This document shows, piece by piece, positions 35,617 through 45,462 of a stretch of DNA of 64,000 nucleotides (position 1 is the first letter of the stretch; the number at the start of each line of letters is the position of its first letter). Under the pieces are notes generated by a model that was given only the letters and a program-made list of their open reading frames with translations, was not told the origin of the DNA and ran no database searches. The position numbers and the translations under genes are program-made. This DNA comes from Oscillospiraceae bacterium (GTDB lineage: Bacteria; Bacillota; Clostridia; Oscillospirales; Ruminococcaceae): assembly GCA_016296505.1 (NCBI GenBank), contig JAEDJD010000002.1:97972-161971 (forward strand), given 5' to 3'.

Positions 35617-35645
35617 TTGAAAATCGACCGCCGATGTGCTATAAT
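35617..35645 (+). promoter_or_regulatory. Sigma-A promoter of the helix-hairpin-helix gene
   Basis: TTGAAA, 17 bases, TATAAT. Confidence 0.75.
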
Positions 35646-35708
35646 TGGTAGTAAGAACTATTATGAGTTGTAAGAGCTATGACGGTTAAAATGAACGGAG
35701 GTCTGAAA

Positions 35709-36005
35709 ATGGATACTATGAATCAAATAGCATCATCAGATGATGTTGCTGTCCCTCTTCTTGACCGCAATCTCTAGCGCGCCATAAAGAAGATGGAGCG
35801 CAACACCTTGGAAGGCTTGCTCAACGACATCTTTGAGCGAGGTCGCAGAAGCGGCATCGAGGAGGTGCAAAGCAATATTCTTCCGGACGAAGATCGTGTT
35901 CTTGATCTGCGTGAGGTCGAGAAAGAAATCCGTACTATAAAGGGCATTGGTGAGAAACGTGCCGAGGAGATAATGAGGATCTTTGAGAAGCATCTGGGAG
36001 TGTGA
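35709..36005 (+). pseudogene. Small helix-hairpin-helix protein with an in-frame TAG
   Basis: An ATG at 35709, preceded by GGAGG, starts a frame of 98 codons interrupted by TAG at 35775-35777 (codon 23). Downstream the frame reads RAIKKMERNTLEGLLNDIFERGRRSGIEE and ends in a helix-hairpin-helix DNA-binding motif (IKGIGEKRAEEIMRIFEKHLG). Restart at the ATG 35793 is possible but has no ribosome site. It has its own promoter, so the ATG at 35709 is the natural start. Confidence 0.7.
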
Positions 36006-36109
36006 CTGCCTCCCACTTTGTGTTGACTTCTAATGCAATGTAAATGTCAAGACTTTATGTTCCCTTTCTGGTATAATGGAGACATCAAATAAAGGAGGTA
36101 CTCAGTACT

Positions 36110-36973
36110 ATGAGTAAAAACAAAGTTCTTGACAATGCTTTATCTATCATTGATAAGCACATCCGCCTCAATCACAAGGATATTTCTCGTAAAATCTACG
36201 CTGAGACTGGATTTTGTGATCAAGATTTCAACAAATTCATCTCTGTGGCTTCGTCCGGTGCACTCACATTGCGTAGTTATATCCGTAAGCGCAGACTTTA
36301 TTTCGCTGTATGTGATATGATTAGTAACTCCGACAAGTCACTTTCATTCATTGCACAGGACTACGGCTACTCTGATCAGTCAGCGTTCTCAAGAGCAGTA
36401 AAGGCAGAATATGGTGAAGCTCCTGCGGAACTCAGGAAAGCGAAAAAGGAGATTCCTGATAACCGTTTGAGTTTAGAAAGCTATATATCGAATAGCAGCA
36501 GGCTTGATTCTATTATCGAACGGCTTGGAGCCGATAATCTGAGTAACACAGACTGGCAGTATTTTGAGACATTTATTCATGCAACTGATGAACTTGGCTT
36601 TGACACTTCAACCTGTTGCCTGATCTCAGAACTTTCTGAGAGGCTGTCGATTCCGTTTGGACATCTTCTTGAGCAGTGTTTTGAAATGGCTATTGAGAAT
36701 GATCAGTATGATGAGTTTCATCCTGATGAAAAAACGGAGTTCATGATGGATCTGGGAATCGAGGATGATGAAGAATTACAGGAGTTGTGCCAACATTATA
36801 ACTGCAAGTGGTATGACCTTACTTTTGTTCAGGTTACGTTTTATCGGCTCGGAATTGATTCTGAAGAGGAATTGGAGAGAATTTGGAAGTATTACGATTG
36901 CAAGTGGATGTTGGGCGATCCTTATCCGGTAACACACCAGATGGTGCAGGATTACCGCAGCAAGCATAAATAA
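36110..36973 (+). CDS. AraC-like transcriptional regulator
   Basis: 287 residues. The AraC-type double helix-turn-helix is at the N-terminus (residues about 20-110: TLRSYIRKRRLYFAVCDMI, SLSFIAQDYGYSDQSAFSRAVKAEYGEAPAELRK), which is unusual because it normally sits at the C-terminus. The rest is helical and acidic, with two related segments (LGIEDDEELQELCQHYNCKW and LGIDSEEELERIWKYYDCKW). The start follows AAAGGAGG. It is the first gene of a three-gene unit with the nuclease-helicase and the DUF2325 protein. Confidence 0.8.
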   Translation: MSKNKVLDNALSIIDKHIRLNHKDISRKIYAETGFCDQDFNKFISVASSGALTLRSYIRKRRLYFAVCDMISNSDKSLSFIAQDYGYSDQSAFSRAVKAEYGEAPAELRKAKKEIPDNRLSLESYISNSSRLDSIIERLGADNLSNTDWQYFETFIHATDELGFDTSTCCLISELSERLSIPFGHLLEQCFEMAIENDQYDEFHPDEKTEFMMDLGIEDDEELQELCQHYNCKWYDLTFVQVTFYRLGIDSEEELERIWKYYDCKWMLGDPYPVTHQMVQDYRSKHK

Positions 36974-36998
36974 GTGAATAGTCAAAGGAGGGCAGAAA

Positions 36999-39848
36999 AT
37001 GTACATTGCCTTAGATAAAGAACAAAAACGCATTTCAATTCGTGATGCGGTTCAGGGCGATACATTCTTCTGCCCTGTTTGTCTTGAAAAGATGTTTGTG
37101 AAGTCAGGCACCGAAAGAGCTCGTCATTTCTCGCATTTTCCGAATTGCGAATGCAACGATAGCTGGAACGGACAATATGATATGTCCGACTGGCATTATG
37201 AGTGGCAGAACCAGTTCCCGCCTGAGAATCAGGAAGTGGTTGTTCAGTATGATGATATCCGCCACAGGGCAGATGTTCTGACTGGCAGAACAGTTGTGGA
37301 GTTTCAGCATAGCCCTCTCTCTTCTGGAAAGTTTAATGACAGAAACGTGTTCTATCATGGAAATATCGGGTATAAGGTAGTATGGCTGTACGATATGCGA
37401 GAGGATTATGAGCAGGAATTAATCACAGAATCGGTTGCGAATCAATTCACATGGAACAAACCGCGTTCAACATTTCGGAAGTATAACCTGCGTGTCGGTG
37501 AAATTGATCTGTTTTTCCAGATTGCTGATGAGGGAGAATGTATCCTTCATATTCAGACTTTTACCAACGATGGCTTCCGTATCAAACGCAAGTATACGAA
37601 GGATGCCTTTTTAGCGTATGTCGGCTTGATCAATGGAGTTTGCCCTCCGCCGCTTCATCTTGATACGCAGATAGATAAGGACTTCCGGGCGTTTTCTGAA
37701 AAGTACAACATTAAATTGAACCCACAGCAGCAGCGGGCAGTTCAGGCTGTCGGTGGTGCTAATCTGATGATTGCTGTCCCTGGCAGCGGTAAGACCACAG
37801 TCATGGTTGCAAGAATGGGCTACATGATCTACTGTAAGAGAATTGCACCGGAGAATATCCTTGCGATCACATATACAGTTAGTACAACTAATGATATCAA
37901 ACGGCGCTTTGCTGAGAAATTTGAGCCTAAAATGGCCAGCCGCCTTAACATCCGCACTATCAACTCCTTGTGTGAACAGGTAATCAATACATATGTTCAG
38001 ATACATCAGCGTTCACGATTTACAATGCTGAAAGCAAATGAACAGGTCACAATTATAAGGTCAATATACACTGCTCTCACAGGCGATAACTTTCCTCACG
38101 AAGCAGATATCATTGAGGCACAGACGAAAATTAGTTATATCAAGAACATGATGCTGACAACGCCCGAACAGAGAGCCGAGTATTTGAATGGTGAGCCATT
38201 CTATGAGGAGTTCTTTAACCGATATGTCGAGATGCTCAAATCGCAAAAACGCATGGATTTTGATGACCAGTTGATCTATGCCAGAGATTTCCTCATGGCG
38301 CGGCCAAAGGTTCTAGCGTGGTTTCAGGCGCAGTATCAGTATATCTGCGTGGATGAGGCACAGGATACATCAAAAATACAGCATGAAATCATAAAAATAC
38401 TTGCATCGAAGCGGAACAATATTTTCATGGTTGGAGACGAAGACCAGAGTATTTACCGTTTCCGTGCAGCTTACCCTCGTGCGCTCCTTGATTTCACTGA
38501 CACATATACCAATCCGTACGTTCTGTTTCTTGAGACGAATTATCGCTCTACTAGACCAATCGTCTCTGCCGCACAGAGGTTTATCAGTCAGAATATGAAT
38601 CGGCATTCCGAAAAGCACATGGTAGCAAGCAGAGGCGACGGAAAGCCGATAGAGCGTATTACGGTCAGAAGAAAGCATCAGCAGTATTCCACTGTTGTCG
38701 CAATAGCAAAGGAAGAACACGGTCAAATGGCAGTACTTTACCGCAACAACGGCAGTGCGATCCCTTTGATGGATCTGTTTCTTCGTGAGAATATCCCATT
38801 TAATCGGCTGAAGGATGCTGGTGAGAACTTTTTTACCAGTAAAGTGGTACAGGATATCGTTTATTTCCTTCGGTTCGCAATTAATCTGAACGATGCCGAA
38901 GCCTTTAATCAGGTGTATTATAAGTGCGGATATGGATTCAACAGCAAAAAAGCATATTGGAGCTGCAAACTCGCGCCACAGAAAAGAATCACCATCGCTG
39001 ATGAACTGATAAATCAAATGGAGCGTTGGCCGTCACTTCAACGCAAAGCAGAGGAGTTTCGGAATAAGTTCAAGAAAATAGCTGCTTCAAAGCCGCATGA
39101 TGCCATAGACTTGATTCGTAATTTTTGGTATTATGACTACGCCAAGGAGAAGGAACTAGACATAGGAAAGGTAGATATTCTGTATGCTTTGGCTGTTCAT
39201 GAGGAGACTATCAAAGGCTTTCTGGAACGACTGGAACTGTTGCCCCGACTGATTGAGAGCTACAGATGCACTGATGAGAACCCTATTATCTTATCAACTA
39301 TCCATTCAGCGAAGGGTCTGGAATTTGATACCGTCTACATCGTGGATGTTTATGATGGATGTCTGCCGCATTCCAGCCGAGAAGATGCACAGGAGCAGGA
39401 ACGCATAGACAATTACGAGGAAGAAAGACGCTTATTCTATGTGGCGATCACAAGAGCCAAGAACGAACTGTATCTATTCCATGTCAACGAATGCGAATCC
39501 AGTTTTGTGAATGAGGTTGCACCGCCAGTTAAAATGTCAAGGGAAATCACCAAGTCTCATCCCGATGTTCAGATAATCAAACCACGGGTTGCAAAGTCCC
39601 CTACTATAGAAGTTGAAGTCCCCTCATTCTCGCAAATTGAAGCCTCTTCTGTTCCGACAGCTCCCGAACTTGCAGCATATACCACAAACACACGAATCAA
39701 GCATGATGCATATGGAGAAGGCGTTATAGTCGGTTCTGAGATAAAGCCAAGCGGTATCCATATCATAGAAGTTCTGTTTGACAACGGGAACAAGAACCAG
39801 TTTCAGCTTGATGTAGTGGTGAATGCTGGACTAATGCATTTAGCGTAA
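36999..39848 (+). CDS. CoiA-like nuclease fused to UvrD/Rep-type helicase
   Basis: 949 residues. The first 190 resemble competence protein CoiA: a Cys-rich start (FCPVCLEKM, RARHFSH), then HYEWQNQFP, HRADVLTGRTVVEFQHSPLS (PD-(D/E)xK-like Asp and Glu) and GYKVVWLYD. From about 230 an SF1 helicase follows: Walker A AVPGSGKTT (257), CVDEAQDTS (449), GDEDQSIYRFRAA, ETNYRST, LSTIHSAKGLEFDTVYIVD and RRLFYVAITRAKNELYLF. The enzyme should unwind and cut DNA using ATP. CoiA normally acts in natural transformation; a fusion to UvrD suggests a DNA-defence or repair role. It lies 25 bases after the AraC-like gene and 26 bases before the DUF2325 gene. Confidence 0.88.
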   Translation: MYIALDKEQKRISIRDAVQGDTFFCPVCLEKMFVKSGTERARHFSHFPNCECNDSWNGQYDMSDWHYEWQNQFPPENQEVVVQYDDIRHRADVLTGRTVVEFQHSPLSSGKFNDRNVFYHGNIGYKVVWLYDMREDYEQELITESVANQFTWNKPRSTFRKYNLRVGEIDLFFQIADEGECILHIQTFTNDGFRIKRKYTKDAFLAYVGLINGVCPPPLHLDTQIDKDFRAFSEKYNIKLNPQQQRAVQAVGGANLMIAVPGSGKTTVMVARMGYMIYCKRIAPENILAITYTVSTTNDIKRRFAEKFEPKMASRLNIRTINSLCEQVINTYVQIHQRSRFTMLKANEQVTIIRSIYTALTGDNFPHEADIIEAQTKISYIKNMMLTTPEQRAEYLNGEPFYEEFFNRYVEMLKSQKRMDFDDQLIYARDFLMARPKVLAWFQAQYQYICVDEAQDTSKIQHEIIKILASKRNNIFMVGDEDQSIYRFRAAYPRALLDFTDTYTNPYVLFLETNYRSTRPIVSAAQRFISQNMNRHSEKHMVASRGDGKPIERITVRRKHQQYSTVVAIAKEEHGQMAVLYRNNGSAIPLMDLFLRENIPFNRLKDAGENFFTSKVVQDIVYFLRFAINLNDAEAFNQVYYKCGYGFNSKKAYWSCKLAPQKRITIADELINQMERWPSLQRKAEEFRNKFKKIAASKPHDAIDLIRNFWYYDYAKEKELDIGKVDILYALAVHEETIKGFLERLELLPRLIESYRCTDENPIILSTIHSAKGLEFDTVYIVDVYDGCLPHSSREDAQEQERIDNYEEERRLFYVAITRAKNELYLFHVNECESSFVNEVAPPVKMSREITKSHPDVQIIKPRVAKSPTIEVEVPSFSQIEASSVPTAPELAAYTTNTRIKHDAYGEGVIVGSEIKPSGIHIIEVLFDNGNKNQFQLDVVVNAGLMHLA

Positions 39849-39874
39849 GATTAGTACACGGAGGTGACCACACT

Positions 39875-42025
39875 ATGAAAAATCCATTACCAGAGAGACT
39901 ATCAATGATAGAGGACTTCATGTACACCGAGCCGAAGGAATGGCAGAAGAAGATTCGCACGGAGATACAGCATCTCCGTCAGGCTCATTCCAAGGCGATG
40001 AAGAAGAATAACCGCATCACCAGCGGACTGCTCGACTTAGAGCCTGCGATGGAAAAACGGCGAACCGCCGCCCTCCTGTCTTCGCTCGAAAAACTGAATG
40101 AGCATGACCGTCAGCTTGCCGGTGACTGGATTACGCTCAATATCTTCAGTGAGAGCTATGCTCCGGTACAATATGACGGCCATATCCTGACGGCAGCATC
40201 AATATGGATTCTTGACCGACTATCCGAACTGAATGTCCCACTGGACAAGATATATATGCTCCTACCTACAGATGGGGAGCTGATAGATGATCTATTCGAG
40301 ATAGACATATGGGACTGCCAGTACGAGGAAGACCTCATAGCAAGTGTGGAATATGTCCTGCGTTACAGAAATCAGGATATTGCTCCGCTTGAAAGCAACG
40401 GCGGCGATGGTGAACGCATTCTGACCAGCAACCTCGCTGCGGAGGGAAAAGACCATGCCGATGTTCCGAGCAGGCAGAAGTTCGAAGCATTCCTCGCTCT
40501 ATTACCACAATGGATGAAAGATGAGGCTATTGCTCACTTTGAAGCTTGCCATCAGGCATGGACGGAACGCTTCTTTACAGGTATCGGCTATTTTCAGGGA
40601 CAATACCTTGACAAAGTGCGTAACATAAACACGATCCGCAAAGAAATCAACGAAATACGGGACAAGCTGGAGAGAAAAGCAAAGCAGTTCATGGCTGAAC
40701 GGGAGCGTCTGAGAAAGAGCAGGAAGGCTCAAATCAAAAGCAAGCCGAATACTCCGGTCAATGCGTTGCTGATGAATCCTTTGAAAGCTCCTGATCTCCC
40801 CATTATCTCACAAACAGCTCCGGCATATGCACCTTCACCGCTGACGGCTCTTATAAACGGCTCTGACAGTATGAGAGATGCTGAGATCGTTTCGCTCCTT
40901 GACAGGATGAAGGAGCTGGATGACCTTCATGAAGCGGCACTAAAGGAACTGGATGATGTCATAGACAAGCGCGGCAAGTTCTTGTATATGATAGTACACC
41001 GCGGCTATCTGACATCCGATTTTGTCAACGAGTATTTTCCAGAAGAACTGCATGAAGCAATGTTGCAACCGGTTCCGATTCCTAATCCGTATGAGATGTG
41101 CTTTGCAATGCTGTATGCCGTTGAGATTGGCAGCGATATTCCTTGGCTATACGGCTCCTGCATCGGTATGCTGTCTGAGGTGATAGACTATCTGCCGTGG
41201 GGAATGTCCGACTATAGCGAAATGGAAGACCCATACTGGGAAGAAGTACTGCCCATGAGTTCTAAGACACCTGACTTCCCGGATTGGTATGCAAGGGACT
41301 ACTGCTGGAAGGGCGATGATGAATACGAGGCGAGAAATTTAGCACAAATTGTCTATGAGATCACAGGCTGTCTGATGCCGAGAGACCTGCATCGTTATGA
41401 TTCAGAGCTGAAAGATCTCGGAAAGTACGGTATCAAGCAGAATAAGGCAATTGCGATGCTGTATTGTATGCTTGCTCTCAGCAATTCCAGAAGGAGAACA
41501 CGGGCTAACAACTTTGAACCAGACTATACGAGGACATTGACTGAGAGCGAAGATAGAGATAACGCAGAAACAATTACTTCAGAAGAATGGAACGCTCAGA
41601 AGGCAGCGGATGTGGCGAAACAGCTTGAACAGCAAAAAGCGGCAGCTGAGGCTGAACACAGAGAGCTTGCGGATCTGCGGGAAATCGTGTTCAATAGAGA
41701 TGAAGCAGAGGATAATACAGTCGATGCCAATGAAACAATTGATAGCAAGGTATATCCGTACACGGTGCAGAAAAGCACAGTTGTATTCGGCGGTCACGAG
41801 ACATGGGTAAAAGCTTTGAAACCTCTGCTGAAGGGCGACATCAAATTCATAGCAAGAGAGATGAAAATTGATGTATCGCTTGTCCGGTACGCAGATGTGA
41901 TCTGGATTCAGTCAAATGCGATCCCACACAGATCGTACTACAGCATCGTTAACACGGCTCGAAAACTCGGAAAGCTTGATGCAATTCGAGGCGAAAATGT
42001 GGCGGAGGGCATGAAAATGGATTGA
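39875..42025 (+). CDS. DUF2325-like protein, C-terminus probably chimeric
   Basis: 716 residues, start after GGAGGTGACC. The first 600 residues are unrecognised, rich in charged helices with coiled coils near residues 245-290 and 570-610. Residues about 630-690 (VVFGGHETWVKALKPLL...VRYADVIWIQSNAIPHRSYYSIVNTARKLGK) match DUF2325, a Rossmann-like domain with the GGH and SxxY pattern. The last ~18 codons lie antisense to the H-x-x-R box of a broken integrase (41912-42499), so the natural end was lost in a deletion or insertion. The neighbours suggest a common system with the nuclease-helicase. Confidence 0.65.
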   Translation: MKNPLPERLSMIEDFMYTEPKEWQKKIRTEIQHLRQAHSKAMKKNNRITSGLLDLEPAMEKRRTAALLSSLEKLNEHDRQLAGDWITLNIFSESYAPVQYDGHILTAASIWILDRLSELNVPLDKIYMLLPTDGELIDDLFEIDIWDCQYEEDLIASVEYVLRYRNQDIAPLESNGGDGERILTSNLAAEGKDHADVPSRQKFEAFLALLPQWMKDEAIAHFEACHQAWTERFFTGIGYFQGQYLDKVRNINTIRKEINEIRDKLERKAKQFMAERERLRKSRKAQIKSKPNTPVNALLMNPLKAPDLPIISQTAPAYAPSPLTALINGSDSMRDAEIVSLLDRMKELDDLHEAALKELDDVIDKRGKFLYMIVHRGYLTSDFVNEYFPEELHEAMLQPVPIPNPYEMCFAMLYAVEIGSDIPWLYGSCIGMLSEVIDYLPWGMSDYSEMEDPYWEEVLPMSSKTPDFPDWYARDYCWKGDDEYEARNLAQIVYEITGCLMPRDLHRYDSELKDLGKYGIKQNKAIAMLYCMLALSNSRRRTRANNFEPDYTRTLTESEDRDNAETITSEEWNAQKAADVAKQLEQQKAAAEAEHRELADLREIVFNRDEAEDNTVDANETIDSKVYPYTVQKSTVVFGGHETWVKALKPLLKGDIKFIAREMKIDVSLVRYADVIWIQSNAIPHRSYYSIVNTARKLGKLDAIRGENVAEGMKMD

Positions 42026-42499
42026 CGGTAATTTTGCGTTTTTCAGAATCGTACGGAAACGGTACTGCATTGCTCTCGGCTCAATGGGCTTATCAGTGCC
42101 GGTTAGGACGTATTCATTCGGCTTCCCCTTGAATTTAAGCAAAAAGCTCATCATGCAATCCGGAATCGGAATCTGTCTGCGAGAAGATTCGCTTTTCGGG
42201 TCGGTAATGATGAGCTTTGTTTTACTTGTTTCGGTCGGACACTGGATACGCTGCATAGTTTTGGTGACGGAAAATATCCGTTTTTCGAGGTCAACATCGC
42301 TCCACTGCAGAGGACAGATTTCTCCTATACGCAGTCCTCCGGTCAGTGCAATAGTGACTCCGAGAGTGCTGCGATTCTGATGCTGCCCTATATACTGCAG
42401 TACAGATGAATCAGATCTATTCAAAATAAGTTTCGAGAGTGCAGCTAAGCCTAAAAAATCCGACTTTTCTTTTGAAATCACTGATATGTATATGTTCAA
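41912..42499 (-). pseudogene. Tyrosine recombinase (integrase) fragment
   Basis: The frame contains the catalytic-domain boxes ALTGGLRIGEICPLQWSDVDL (first Arg) and SIHFHALRHIFASNC (His-x-x-Arg), but neither the N-terminal arm-binding domain nor the final catalytic Tyr. After NCIKL the sequence becomes antisense to the DUF2325 gene. The upstream end runs into IS3 sequence. It is a dead remnant of an integrated element. Confidence 0.8.
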
Positions 42500-42584
42500 T
42501 GAAACCCTGGATTCTGAGTCGGTTTCTTATACAATCAGCGAAAAGTGGAGCGGTTTTGATGAAGCAACAACCACCACAACTCAA

Positions 42585-42837
42585 AGCACAATCCTCTTCA
42601 ACCTTCTTCTCCAGCTTCGGCGATTGACCCGTTGACTTTCGTCCTCTGCGCTCGATTCGCAGTCCGTCCGGACCTTCTTCAAGATAGATGCGTTCCCATC
42701 TTGCTACAATCTTGTGGTCTGAAATCTCAAATTGCCGTGCTGCTTCGCAATAACTTAGCTTTTCACGCCCCATCGTTTCTACAACTTTAATCTTGAACTC
42801 CGGCGTATACCGCTTATTTGCTTTCCCTTTTGGCATT
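42585..42837 (-). pseudogene. IS3-family transposase OrfA fragment
   Basis: MPKGKANKRYTPEFKIKVVETMGREKLSYCEAARQFEISDHKIVARWERIYLEEG is a typical IS3/IS911 OrfA helix-turn-helix start, with the ATG at 42837 and RKSTGQSPKLEKKVEED following. After that the sequence departs from the family; OrfB is absent. The outer end may be near 42888, where TTAGAC/GTCTAA words surround the promoter. Confidence 0.75.
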
Positions 42838-42983
42838 AAAATGCCCCCTTTCGTTAGACTTTGATTCGGTATATCTCTATTATACCACATTGTCTAACAA
42901 AAGGGGAGCATTTCATGTCAAGAACTGACAAGTATTTTTACTGGTTCGTAAAGATTAGCGGTAGATGTTCAATGCATCTTCAA

Positions 42984-43022
42984 GAAGCAACGGATGAAAC
43001 GAAGTGTTTCGTCCGTTGCTTC
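42984..43022. terminator. Strong hairpin after the dockerin gene
   Basis: A 17-bp stem (42984-43000 with 43006-43022, one G-T mismatch) and a 5-base loop, 15 bases after the dockerin gene's TAG stop. There is no T run, so termination efficiency is uncertain. Confidence 0.6.
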
Positions 43023-43037
43023 TAAACTATCATTATT

Positions 43038-44081
43038 CTATTTTGCAAGAAGCAACTCTTCCCATGTGGTCGGTGTACCAGCAAGGGCATTCTGCACATA
43101 GTAGAGCAGGATCAGCTGAGCATCAGCTGAGTCAATTGTGCCGTCGCCATTGACGTCTGCGGCTTTTTTCTGGGCGTCTGTCATCGCAGGTTTATTGCCT
43201 GCGATGATCTCTGTGTAGTTCATAAGGACATTCTGAGCGTCCTCGGTGCTGACCTTGCCGTCACCGTCGAAATCGCCGCTACCTTTAGGATATCTCGTTT
43301 CTTCCGATGCATACCGATTGAAGAGGCTGCCCTCATCGTACCAGATGTCAACATCAACTGCATACACGCTGTCAATTTGTGTGAGTGCTCCGAAGAGCAG
43401 CTTGTAATCCTCTGCCCAGACAGAATCTACAGCTTTTCCGTCCTTGAGAAGTTTGACACCGCCCGGCTGATTCAACTGCACGGTATAGTCCTCACCAAGG
43501 AATGTAAAGTTCTCCTGCGTAAGCGGAACTTCAGAAAACAGGCGAATCTGATATGCAAGAGTGAAGTTGTTGCCCGGTTCATACTGATGCAGCAAAGTGA
43601 CAAATTGCGCCGTGCCGCTTGCAAGAATTGCATCCGCCGCCGCGCCTGCATCTGCCTTGTTCATGCCAGATGCGTGTGGCGGATTTGCGAAAGCTTTATT
43701 CCCAGCCTCAGCCACAAGATAGCTACCGTCCTCTTCTTGAAAAAGCGTATATGTTTCAGAGAATGCTGCGGCAAACGAATTTGCATCCTCTGGCTGAACG
43801 GAAAGCGCATAAAATGGAAGGTAATCTTCTACCTCCAGTCCATCCGGACGGATCCGCTTGATCTGCGGATTATCGGGATTTTCCTCTTGCCATGTTTTTG
43901 TGACGATTGTCCCGTCATCAAGAATCTCTGTTTTGATCTGCATTCCTTCCGGCATAGCTGTTAAAACTGCACCTGGTTTATTCTGATCATAGTACTGGCT
44001 AAAAGCCGATGCGGATATAGACGACGATATGAACATGATCAGTGCCGCCCCCATTGCAGCAAATTGTTTTGTATTTTTCAT
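43038..44081 (-). CDS. Secreted dockerin protein of unknown function
   Basis: 347 residues from the ATG at 44081 (GAAAGGAG upstream). A signal peptide covers residues 1-25. The middle (about 30-270) has no recognised domain. The C-terminus is a type I dockerin: GDFDGDGKVSTEDAQNVLMNYTE and ADVNGDGTIDSADAQLILLYYVQ, both with intact calcium-binding Asp/Asn positions. It should be secreted and plug into a cohesin on a cellulosome-like scaffold or surface protein. It is one of three dockerin genes within 12 kb; cohesins are not seen in the window. It lies downstream of the protease gene on the same strand. Confidence 0.82.
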   Translation of the reverse strand: MKNTKQFAAMGAALIMFISSSISASAFSQYYDQNKPGAVLTAMPEGMQIKTEILDDGTIVTKTWQEENPDNPQIKRIRPDGLEVEDYLPFYALSVQPEDANSFAAAFSETYTLFQEEDGSYLVAEAGNKAFANPPHASGMNKADAGAAADAILASGTAQFVTLLHQYEPGNNFTLAYQIRLFSEVPLTQENFTFLGEDYTVQLNQPGGVKLLKDGKAVDSVWAEDYKLLFGALTQIDSVYAVDVDIWYDEGSLFNRYASEETRYPKGSGDFDGDGKVSTEDAQNVLMNYTEIIAGNKPAMTDAQKKAADVNGDGTIDSADAQLILLYYVQNALAGTPTTWEELLLAK

Positions 44082-44118
44082 AAGGATCTCTCCTTTCGTC
44101 AATTATAGATTATTGATA

Positions 44119-45462
44119 TCATGATGTGTGTATATAGCTGTTGGAGAAATAGAAAAAGAGAAGATTTGGAGTCACTCGAACACCATATGTTCCATCTCCT
44201 GTCTGAGTTTGAATATTATATGTTCCGCCAGTTGTGATTCCTAGTAAGATATTATAATCTGTATTATCATATGTTGTATTCATATAAACTGGTCCGCCAC
44301 TATCTCCAGGACTGATAACGCATGTTGCATGAAATCTTTTTTCACACGAGGAAGGATAATTATTTATCGAAGCAGTCACATCAAATGGTCCCATAATACC
44401 TTCGCTTAAATACCTCACGCCATTTGCTGGTTGCCCATATACATATCCTGGAAATCCACTTGCAAATACCGATTCCGCATCTGTGGCATTTACATTCAGG
44501 AAATCGTCTGTAGCAACTCCAAGGTTAAATTTACCGTAATCTGATAAATTTTCCGTAACATAAACCAATGCATAGTCATACGAAGATCTTAGTGGTTCAG
44601 AATTACCATTAATGTACGACACCGGAACATGGGCTTCTACAATTTGGCAAGTTAAATCCGGTACAGAATAATTATCTGTATAAACATTTACATATCCATC
44701 AGACATAAAACAATTGTTTTCACGGCTATAAATATTATGTGCACATGTTAAAACTAAATGATTTCCAATGATTGCACCACTTCCGCTTCCACTATTCCTA
44801 GATATTTTTACTACTGCTGGATTATCATCGCCTTCACGATTGTCTGGGTAAGGAAGAACTGTATTGCGCGCTAAAGAAGTCATATTCGCAGAACGTGTAC
44901 TCCAATTCAATGAGTAAGGGATAGCAGGATTTGGTGTTCCATTTGAAAAAACACATTTTTGATACGATCGATTTTCATAGGCCGTTAAGGGGGCACTCCC
45001 ACTACCTGGTGTTCCGGGTGTAAAACTATATGAATATGTAATAACATATACATAAAATTCAAGGTATAACATTGCATCGTTTTGATCTATTACTGAATCG
45101 CCATTAACATCAAGATCTTTGAAATCTCCATCATATTGATAACTGCCCGTACAAAAAGTCAATATACATTGAACATCACTCACATTGCACGCATTATCAT
45201 TATTAATATCGATTATTTCTGACGAAGATACAGGTGGAGTGTTTGTACGCAACACTTTTTCGACTACTTCTTGAGCGTCAGTGCAACCTAATTCCTGTAA
45301 AACCAAATCGAATGACTCGACCTCTTCATTGCTCAGTTGTGAGTATATGTAATTTGTCTACCGCTCGATTTCGTATGACGAATATGTAGCTGGAAGAGAA
45401 AGCAAACCAGTATTCGCCGTTATAATACTAGTGCACAGTGCAAGTGTTTTATGAATACTCAT
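44119..45462 (-). pseudogene. Secreted trypsin-like protease with N-terminal dockerin, in-frame TAG
   Basis: The ATG at 45462 follows GGGAGGATTTTTA and starts a signal peptide (MSIHKTLALCTSIITANTGL). Codon 35 (45358-45360) is TAG; the frame goes on with TNYIYSQLSNEEVESFDLVLQEL to 44119 (447 codons). A dockerin (DINNDNACNVSDVQCILTF; DVNGDSVIDQNDAMLYLEF) lies at about residues 70-135. The S1 protease domain keeps the triad: TCAHN (His), SYDYALV (Asp) and SPGDSGGPV (Ser). A dockerin in front of a protease is unusual. The internal start TTG 45306 has no ribosome site. Confidence 0.78.

Noticed and set aside
36051..36077. Promoter-like word shared with 45705-45735
   Set aside because: Similarity is limited to T-rich sequence and TATAAT; no usable -35 at the right distance.
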